A DNA stretch of 7,705 bases. It comes from Neptunomonas sp. GTDB taxonomy: Bacteria; Pseudomonadota; Gammaproteobacteria; Pseudomonadales; Balneatricaceae. Position numbers and translations under genes: made by a program. The DNA lies in contig SDWN01000723.1 in NCBI GenBank assembly GCA_004195305.1, positions 1 through 7,705 on the forward strand. The letters are read 5' to 3'. Numbering within the stretch: the first letter of the stretch is position 1; the number at the start of each line of letters is the position of its first letter. This document shows positions 1 through 4,473 of the stretch, piece after piece. The notes under the pieces were generated by a model. That model was not told the DNA's origin. It searched no databases and saw only the letters and a list, made by a program, of their open reading frames with translations.

Positions 1-2004
1 CGTACGGACTCGCGAGGACTAAGCCACAGCCGTTATCAGCAAACCTATCGCGGCGTTCCCATCTGGGGCGAACAAGTTATCGTCAGCCGCGACGCTAACG
101 ATAGGGTCACAAAGCTGCATGGCCGCCTGATCAAGGGGGTCGCCAACGGGCTATTCAACCTGCAACCAGGCATCGCGGCGGACCAGGCACTAGAGAGGAT
201 GCAGCAGCGTGTGCATAGCGGCTCGGCTAAGGCGCTATTTTTCGAGAATTCCAGCAGCGAGCTGGTTATCTACCTCAATGGCGAGCAGCCCCAGCTCAGT
301 TATGCGGTGAGTTTCTTTGCCGATGTTGCAGACGGTGGTCAGCCGACCCGCCCTACCTTTCTGGTTGACGCCCACAGTGGCGAGATCCTCTACCAGTACG
401 AAGGCCTGACCCACACCCTGGAAGAGGGCGCAGGTCCCGGCGGCAACCAGAAGACGGGGGTGGGTAAGTATTACTACGGTTTTGACCGTGACTTCCCAGG
501 CTTTGTCGTCAGCAACAATGGCGGCACCTGTACCATGGACAATGGTGATGTCAAAACCGTAAACCTCAATCACAAGCGTAACGGATCAAAGGCTTATAGC
601 TACTCCTGCCCGGAAAACCTGCACAAAGTGATCAATGGCGCCTTCAGTCCGTTGAACGACGCCCACTACTTTGGTGGCGTGGTGTTCGACATGTATCAGA
701 ACTGGATCGGCGTGAAACCCCTGAGCTCTAAGCTCGAGATGCGCGTTCACTACAGCCGTAATTATGAAAACGCCTTCTGGAATGGTACGTCGATGACCTT
801 CGGGGACGGCGCAAGCATCTTCTACCCCCTGGTGAGCCTGGATGTTTCAGCGCATGAGGTCAGCCACGGATTCACCGAGCAGAACTCAAAGCTGATCTAT
901 TCCAGCCAGTCCGGCGGGATTAATGAAGCCTTCTCTGATATGGCTGGCGAGGCCGCAGAGAATTTTATGCGTGGCTACAACGACTTCCTGGTGGGTGCCG
1001 ATATTTTCAAGGCGACCGGTCAAGCGCTGCGAAATATGGCTAACCCAACGGGGAGTTCGATCGGCCACACGGATGACTACGTCGAAGGGCTCGACGTGCA
1101 TTATTCCAGTGGCGTATTCAATAAGGCATTTTACCTGCTGGCGACTACCGATGGCTGGACGGTGCAATCCGCCTTTCAAACCTTTGCCAAAGCCAATCAG
1201 GACTACTGGAGCCCAAGCGCTACCTTCAATAGCGCTGCCGTTGGTGTTGCCGATGCCGCGGCAGACCTGGGATATCCAGTTACAGGCGTGACCACCGCTT
1301 TCAACGCTGTCGGTGTAGATGCGATACCACCCTCCGTCGTCGTTCTGACAAACAACACAGTGGTCAGCGGTATCGACGCTCAGACCGGTGATTGGCGCTA
1401 CTACAAGCTGGCCGTACCGGCCAATGTCGAGACCCTCGATTTCACCCTGGCCGGTAGCAACGGCGACGCCGATCTGTATGTTGAGCAAGGCTCCCTGCCG
1501 GACAGTAGCCGGTATAGCTGCAGATCGGTGAGCAACATCAGTGACGAGGCGTGTGCGATTACAGCGCCTGTTTCTGGAGACTGGTATGCCGCTATCCATG
1601 CCTACAGCGGTTACACCGGTTTAACGATTACGGGCGCCTATGCCATCAGTGATACGCCTCCGGTGGGTGATACCAGCGTCCATATCGGTGATCTCGATGG
1701 GCAAGCCACCACCAGAGGGGGGGCCATGAACGTGATCCTGGACGTTCGGGTACTAGACAGCGCGGACAGCACCGTCGCCAACGCGACCGTATCCGGTGTC
1801 TGGATCGACGGTACCAGCGGTTCAGGTACTTGCACCACCGATACATCAGGGCGCTGTCAGATTAAGAAGAACCGTATCCGTTCCGCAACAGCCACCTTTA
1901 AAGTCGAGTCGATCGCGGGCACGGGGATGATCTATGCCCGCGACTCGAATAATGACCCAGACGGCGACAGCGACGGAACGACCATCACCGTATTAGCGCC
2001 ATAG
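1..2004 (+). CDS. Secreted M4-family zinc metalloprotease, vibriolysin/pseudolysin type (5' end missing)
   Basis: This is a thermolysin-family (M4) secreted endopeptidase made as a proenzyme. The frame is open from base 1, so the start and signal peptide lie outside the window; the first ATG in frame (199) is internal. Bases about 25-141 encode an FTP-type pro-domain segment (RYQQTYRGVPIWGEQ), followed by the rest of the propeptide to about 415. The mature enzyme probably begins near 418-435, just before GPGGNQ, as in Pseudomonas LasB. Zinc ligands and catalytic residues are visible: HEVSH at 853-867, the third ligand Glu in GGINEAFSD at 925-927, and the active-site His of DVHYSSG at 1099-1101. 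A Cys pair at 529 and 607 matches the first LasB disulfide; the second is absent (Val at 1240, Ala at 1321). Bases about 1390-1638 encode a PPC domain and 1669-2001 an Ig-like domain ending in an Asp-rich stretch. Such C-terminal domains are often removed or aid secretion and substrate binding. The family call is very secure. Confidence 0.97.
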   Translation, partial: RTDSRGLSHSRYQQTYRGVPIWGEQVIVSRDANDRVTKLHGRLIKGVANGLFNLQPGIAADQALERMQQRVHSGSAKALFFENSSSELVIYLNGEQPQLSYAVSFFADVADGGQPTRPTFLVDAHSGEILYQYEGLTHTLEEGAGPGGNQKTGVGKYYYGFDRDFPGFVVSNNGGTCTMDNGDVKTVNLNHKRNGSKAYSYSCPENLHKVINGAFSPLNDAHYFGGVVFDMYQNWIGVKPLSSKLEMRVHYSRNYENAFWNGTSMTFGDGASIFYPLVSLDVSAHEVSHGFTEQNSKLIYSSQSGGINEAFSDMAGEAAENFMRGYNDFLVGADIFKATGQALRNMANPTGSSIGHTDDYVEGLDVHYSSGVFNKAFYLLATTDGWTVQSAFQTFAKANQDYWSPSATFNSAAVGVADAAADLGYPVTGVTTAFNAVGVDAIPPSVVVLTNNTVVSGIDAQTGDWRYYKLAVPANVETLDFTLAGSNGDADLYVEQGSLPDSSRYSCRSVSNISDEACAITAPVSGDWYAAIHAYSGYTGLTITGAYAISDTPPVGDTSVHIGDLDGQATTRGGAMNVILDVRVLDSADSTVANATVSGVWIDGTSGSGTCTTDTSGRCQIKKNRIRSATATFKVESIAGTGMIYARDSNNDPDGDSDGTTITVLAP

Positions 2005-2014
2005 AACCACGCAG

Positions 2015-2038
2015 GCCCTCATCCCACTGATGACGGGC
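2015..2038 (+). terminator. Hairpin 10 bases after protease stop, possible terminator without U-tract
   Basis: GCCC plus TCATC (2015-2023) pairs with GATGA plus GGGC (2029-2038) around a five-base loop, with one bulged C at 2034. The position right after the stop codon suits a transcription end or a 3'-end-protecting structure. No run of T follows, so it is not a standard intrinsic terminator. A stabilising 3' stem or a Rho-dependent end is equally possible. Confidence 0.3.
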
Positions 2039-2082
2039 AAGTAGAGGCCGGGCCAAATTCACTATGCCACTGCACCTCTCAC

Positions 2083-2105
2083 TTATTCACAATTCCTGTG
2101 GATAA
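2083..2105. promoter_or_regulatory. Inverted pair of DnaA-box-like 9-mers
   Basis: TTATTCACA at 2083-2091 and TGTGGATAA at 2097-2105 face each other across five bases. The second is an exact complement of the classic DnaA box TTATCCACA; the first fits the relaxed form TTATNCACA. The arrangement is also a 9-bp RNA stem with one U-G pair and a five-base loop. It could be a DnaA-binding site, a dyad operator for another regulator, or a weak stem in the 3' region of the protease transcript. Nothing nearby (no clustered boxes, no GATC sites, no dnaA/dnaN genes) supports a replication origin. Confidence 0.35.
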
Positions 2106-2231
2106 TGTTGTGCGTAGCATCAGGGTATCTGTTCAACCGCTTGCTCTAATTGGCCCTCCGCTCAATCGCTCAATAGGTCAATATATAACCAACACCCCCG
2201 GTTGCTGGAATCCAAGGGCTTGAAGTGCCCA

Positions 2232-2255
2232 GCAGGTTGTTGAAAAACAATCTGC
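2232..2255 (+). other. 10-bp hairpin with GAAA tetraloop
   Basis: GCAGGTTGTT (2232-2241) pairs with AACAATCTGC (2246-2255), with one G-U pair, around a GAAA loop (2242-2245). Ten paired bases capped by a GNRA tetraloop form a stable RNA hairpin if the + strand is transcribed; on the - strand the loop would be TTTC. The left arm also overlaps CCAGCA (2229-2234), which could instead pair with TGCTGG at 2203-2208. No U-tract follows, so it is not an obvious terminator. It may be part of a small RNA, a leader, or a scar of a mobile element. Confidence 0.45.
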
Positions 2256-2339
2256 GTTGCCGATAGGTCGTTACGTTAGACCGACCGGTATCACCCAGTA
2301 AAAATCGCTCAAAGCTAAGGCCGCTCTGCAGAAGGTGTA

Positions 2340-2368
2340 TTGAATTTAGAGGGCCGTATCTTTACACT
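2340..2368 (+). promoter_or_regulatory. Weak sigma70-like promoter candidate upstream of transporter
   Basis: TTGAAT (2340-2345) and TACACT (2363-2368) each match four of six consensus positions and are separated by exactly 17 bases. Transcription would start near 2375, giving a leader of about 220 bases before the transporter start. The match is modest and excludes the overlapping mini-ORF from that same transcript. Confidence 0.25.
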
Positions 2369-2465
2369 CCCCGGCCTGAATTTTTCACCGGTTTTCTTTC
2401 TACTATTTTTTCTGGCCGATTTAATCTTCGACATCGGCTTCTTCAATGAAGCATCAAAAAAATAG
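2340..2465 (+). CDS. Possible 41-residue hydrophobic small protein (TTG start)
   Basis: A 41-codon frame starts at TTG 2340, four bases after an AGAAGG ribosome-site-like sequence (2330-2335), and ends at TAG 2463-2465. The product has a polar N-terminus, a run rich in Phe, Leu and Ile (about residues 16-35, with two Asp inside), and a charged end (NEASKK), which is the general shape of a single-span membrane peptide. I do not recognise it. The non-ATG start and the T-rich DNA, which gives Phe and Leu codons by composition alone, make chance a serious alternative. The same bases also match a promoter. Some NSS transporters have a tiny membrane subunit, but those I know of lie downstream and look different. 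Confidence 0.2.
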   Translation: MNLEGRIFTLPGLNFSPVFFLLFFLADLIFDIGFFNEASKK

Positions 2466-2595
2466 CTAGACCACAAGTCTCACTGTGGCGCGCTTAAGTG
2501 CTGCTCAGGGTCACTGAATTTCCAATATTTAGAAAATAAGATGAACAAAAGCACTTCATACATCAACGACAACCTAACGGTAAGAGCTGTTATCT

Positions 2596-3945
2596 ATGCA
2601 AGAAAACCGAGGACAATTTAGTTCTAAAATGGGCTTTATTATGGCCGCAGCCGGTTCCGCTGTGGGCTTGGGCAATATTTGGGGATTCCCGACGCAAGCA
2701 GCCAGCAATGGGGGGGGTGCCTTTTTATTGGTATACCTCGTATTGACGTTTTTACTCGCTTATCCCGTGTTGATGGCAGAGCTGCTCATTGGTCGTTACG
2801 CCCGGTCCAATGCCGTAGAGGCTCTGCAGCAGATAGCTATCGGCAGAAAAACCAAACGATTCGGTTTTCTGGTCGGCAGCGGCGGTATCCTCGCCGCCAC
2901 ATTCATCCTCAGCTTTTACGCCATCGTGGCCGGTTGGATGATCGCTTTTTTTGTTGAACCCGCCGCAATATTGATGGGAGCACAGGGCACCGCCGAGTGG
3001 AGTGTCACCTTCGGCAACGAGCGTAATATCGTCTTCACCCTGATCTTTATGTTGCTCACTATTTTTATTGTAAACGGCGGCGTAAAGGACGGTATCGAAA
3101 AATGGTCATCCCGGCTGATGCCCGTGTTATTTGTCATGCTGCTGGCGTTGACCGGATACGTGTTAACCCTTGATGGTGCGATGGAAGGCCTGCAGGTCTA
3201 CTTAGTTCCAGATTTTAGTCAGATTTTTAATCCTGAACTGATTATCAGCGCTCTGGGACAGGCCTTTTTCTCCATGTCTCTGGGTGTCGGAACCATGCTG
3301 ATTTATGGTTCTTATGTCAGCAAACAGGAAAATCTTCCGAAGCTGGGCGCCTATGTCACCTTGGTGGATACCGGTATCGCCTTTATTGCCGGCCTGCTGA
3401 TTCTACCCACCATGTATGTCGCCAAGGCGAACGGTGTCGAAATCTTCTCCGAGTCTGGAACCTTGCTGAACTCCGATACATTGATTTTCAACGTATTACC
3501 CGCATTCTTCGACACGATGGGAGAAAGCGGCCTATTGGTTGCTATCGTATTCTTTATCCTGATGACTATTGCCGCGCTGACCTCCTCGATCTCCATGCTG
3601 GAAGTACCCGTCGCCTATGCCGTTGAGCATGGCAATTTGGCACGGAAAAAAGCCGGATACCTGATCGGAGGTCTGATTTTCGTAATCAGCCTGGTGATTA
3701 TCTTCAACTTTGGCACACTGTTTGGCCTAGTCATCACCATTACCACCCAGTACGCCCAGCCCATTATCGGCCTGATGTTCTGCCTGTTTATTGGCTGGAT
3801 TTGGTATCGCAACAGTATTCTTCAGGAGATCAAGCACGGCTATCCGCAAGCTGAGCACAGCTTTTTCTGGAAAATATGGCCAAATTACGTGAAATTTGTC
3901 TGCCCGCTATTAATCGTCTTGCTGGTGGTGCAATCCCTGGGATAG
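2596..3945 (+). CDS. Sodium-dependent transporter, NSS/SNF family (LeuT fold)
   Basis: This complete 449-residue inner-membrane protein belongs to the neurotransmitter:sodium symporter family (TC 2.A.22), which imports amino acids or similar compounds with Na+. The N-terminus is characteristic: RGQFSSKMGF, then GSAVGLGNIWGFP and NGGGAFLL. About 11 membrane segments can be placed (roughly residues 11-35, 41-62, 90-121, 144-161, 171-191, 215-240, 248-275, 310-341, 355-374, 376-404, 430-447), as in the shorter bacterial members such as MhsT rather than the 12 of LeuT. Na+-site features are visible: Asn27, the TM6 stretch FFSMSLGVG (about 224-232) and Thr329-Ser330 of LTSSIS. Tyr108 and Phe225 fit the aromatic lid, but the usual gate Arg at position 30 is Gly. 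The start follows a weak GGTAAGAG site (2579-2586); the conserved N-terminus supports it. Substrate cannot be told from sequence. A run of eight G lies in the NGGGA codons. Confidence 0.95.
   Translation: MQENRGQFSSKMGFIMAAAGSAVGLGNIWGFPTQAASNGGGAFLLVYLVLTFLLAYPVLMAELLIGRYARSNAVEALQQIAIGRKTKRFGFLVGSGGILAATFILSFYAIVAGWMIAFFVEPAAILMGAQGTAEWSVTFGNERNIVFTLIFMLLTIFIVNGGVKDGIEKWSSRLMPVLFVMLLALTGYVLTLDGAMEGLQVYLVPDFSQIFNPELIISALGQAFFSMSLGVGTMLIYGSYVSKQENLPKLGAYVTLVDTGIAFIAGLLILPTMYVAKANGVEIFSESGTLLNSDTLIFNVLPAFFDTMGESGLLVAIVFFILMTIAALTSSISMLEVPVAYAVEHGNLARKKAGYLIGGLIFVISLVIIFNFGTLFGLVITITTQYAQPIIGLMFCLFIGWIWYRNSILQEIKHGYPQAEHSFFWKIWPNYVKFVCPLLIVLLVVQSLG
2710..2717 (+). repeat. G8 homopolymer inside transporter coding sequence
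   Basis: Eight consecutive G (codons GGG GGG GGT) encode the conserved Gly-Gly-Gly of the first to second membrane-segment region, at codons 39-41. Slippage by one base here would abolish the transporter close to its start. A related run of seven G occurs in the protease tail at 1717-1723. Confidence 0.9.
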
Positions 3946-3972
3946 CGCGCCCCTACTTCGACTCGCCTCAGA

Positions 3973-4024
3973 TCCTCGTTTTCAACCGGGGATTCGAGGA
4001 CAGCGCAAAGGGGGTTAGCGTCCT
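3973..4024 (+). other. Two mutually exclusive stems downstream of transporter
   Basis: CGAGGA (3995-4000) can pair with upstream TCCTCG (3973-3978), or the overlapping AGGAC (3997-4001) plus GC (4003-4004) can pair with downstream GC plus GTCCT (4018-4024), leaving A4002 bulged. A run TTAAAAA follows rather than a T-run, so neither form is a standard terminator on the + strand. Confidence 0.25.
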
Positions 4025-4085
4025 TAAAAAGCAATGTCTGAGCTCGCTGTTGTGGAATATGTGAGAAGGACGGCGATCGGCATAG

Positions 4086-4235
4086 ATCAGCTGATGGTAC
4101 TCCAAGGGGTTAAGGGGAGGTTACCTCTGCGGTTCGTGACGAGTCCGCAACGCTTGGTCGGGCGTCATCTGGCACGGCATCAATTCGACGCCGTCGGCGC
4201 ATTAGCAGCTCAGAGAATGAGCCAGGCGGCCCGCC
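4086..4235. repeat. Cluster of short inverted repeats in GC-rich intergenic DNA
   Basis: Five separate dyads lie within 150 bases: the perfect palindrome ATCAGCTGAT (4086-4095), GAGGT-T-ACCTC (4117-4127), GGCGTC with GACGCC (4161-4166 and 4187-4192, 20-base loop), GCTCA with TGAGC (4208-4212 and 4218-4222, five-base loop), and GGCGG-C-CCGCC (4225-4235). They might belong to a structured RNA, a decayed mobile-element end or binding sites. None alone is long enough to be convincing. Confidence 0.3.
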
Positions 4236-4279
4236 GCTGCTTTAGCAATTTCTTATTTAAAAACAGCCTGTTGCTCAAA

Positions 4280-4308
4280 TTGCATACAGCCATTCGCTTT
4301 GCTAGGAT
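4280..4308 (+). promoter_or_regulatory. Candidate extended -10 promoter for the lipoprotein gene
   Basis: TAGGAT at 4303-4308 is preceded by TG at 4300-4301, giving the extended -10 form TGnTAnnnT. A poor -35 (TTGCAT, 4280-4285) sits 17 bases upstream. A start near 4315 would give a leader of about 160 bases containing the hairpin at 4374-4417. Confidence 0.3.
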
Positions 4309-4373
4309 ACGGTCATTATTTTGATTCACCGTGATGGTCTGCTGGTGGAATAGTAATCGAAACAGAGGTTTGA

Positions 4374-4417
4374 AGGGATTCAACCAGGCACTCCTACCTC
4401 CTATTTTTTGAATCCCT
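4374..4417 (+). promoter_or_regulatory. 10-bp perfect stem in presumed leader, possible attenuator or terminator
   Basis: AGGGATTCAA (4374-4383) is exactly complementary to TTGAATCCCT (4408-4417), with a 24-base pyrimidine-rich loop. The bases that follow (CTTTATATTTGTT) are T-rich but broken, so this is a plausible weak intrinsic terminator or attenuator. It ends 56 bases before the lipoprotein start. The loop contains CTCC (4391-4394) and CCTCC (4397-4401), which could pair with the GGAG of the ribosome site at 4462-4465. Confidence 0.4.
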
Positions 4418-4461
4418 CTTTATATTTGTTCCGGTCTTTTCTATAGGCAATCTCGGTTACT

Positions 4462-4467
4462 GGAGAG
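4462..4467 (+). promoter_or_regulatory. Ribosome binding site selecting the ATG at 4474
   Basis: GGAGAG lies six bases before ATG 4474. The in-frame ATG at 4501 would give a more compact lipoprotein signal peptide (Met-Lys then Leu-rich) but has no such site upstream, so 4474 is preferred. Confidence 0.65.
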
Positions 4468-4473
4468 CCTGTA

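Larger units (their letters stand above)
2005..2595. other. Intergenic region between protease and transporter
   Basis: This 591-base gap carries no convincing protein gene on either strand. It holds a hairpin directly after the protease stop, an inverted pair of DnaA-box-like 9-mers, a strong GNRA-capped hairpin, and a T-rich stretch (about 2380-2420) that overlaps a weak promoter match and a short hydrophobic open frame. The base composition is more AT-rich than in the flanking genes, especially after 2340. No tRNA, intact insertion sequence or recognisable riboswitch was seen. Confidence 0.7.
3946..4473. other. Intergenic region between transporter and lipoprotein
   Basis: This 528-base gap has no supported protein gene. 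A 96-codon open frame at 4034-4324 lacks a ribosome site and recognisable features, and the - strand is interrupted by stops. It holds two competing hairpins soon after the transporter stop, a GC-rich stretch with several short inverted repeats (4086-4235), a possible extended -10 promoter and a leader hairpin. No clear intrinsic terminator for the transporter was seen. Confidence 0.65.

Noticed and set aside
886..1599. 237-codon open frame on the - strand
   Set aside because: It lies wholly opposite the catalytic and PPC domains of the protease, whose motifs are unmistakable. Its translation shows no recognisable family, so it is an antisense shadow.
2083..2105. Replication origin suggested by the DnaA-box-like pair
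   Set aside because: There are only two boxes, no GATC cluster, no AT-rich 13-mers beside them, and none of the usual origin-linked genes.
2541..2621. 26-codon frame overlapping the transporter start (possible leader peptide)
   Set aside because: It starts at ATG 2541 with only a poor ribosome site and overlaps the transporter start by 26 bases. It has no run of one amino acid or adjoining attenuator that would suggest a leader peptide.
3990..4001. tRNA T-arm-like GGATTCGA
   Set aside because: No acceptor stem, anticodon arm or CCA end can be placed around it on either strand.
4081..4165. Hammerhead-like core (CTGATGG and GACGAGTCCGC)
   Set aside because: The conserved CUGAUGA and GAAA core elements are not both present in the right order, so a self-cleaving ribozyme is not supported.
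2230..4280. Possible insertion-sequence ends flanking the transporter
   Set aside because: CAGGTTGTT near 2233 and the complement of AACAGCCTG near 4263 are similar over nine bases in opposite orientation, which recalls some insertion-sequence tips. The likeness is too short, there is no transposase or target duplication, and the first copy is better explained as one arm of a local hairpin.
4034..4324. 96-codon open frame on the + strand in the second gap
   Set aside because: There is no ribosome site before the ATG, no recognisable domain, and it runs through the cluster of inverted repeats and the candidate promoter. I could not support it as a gene.
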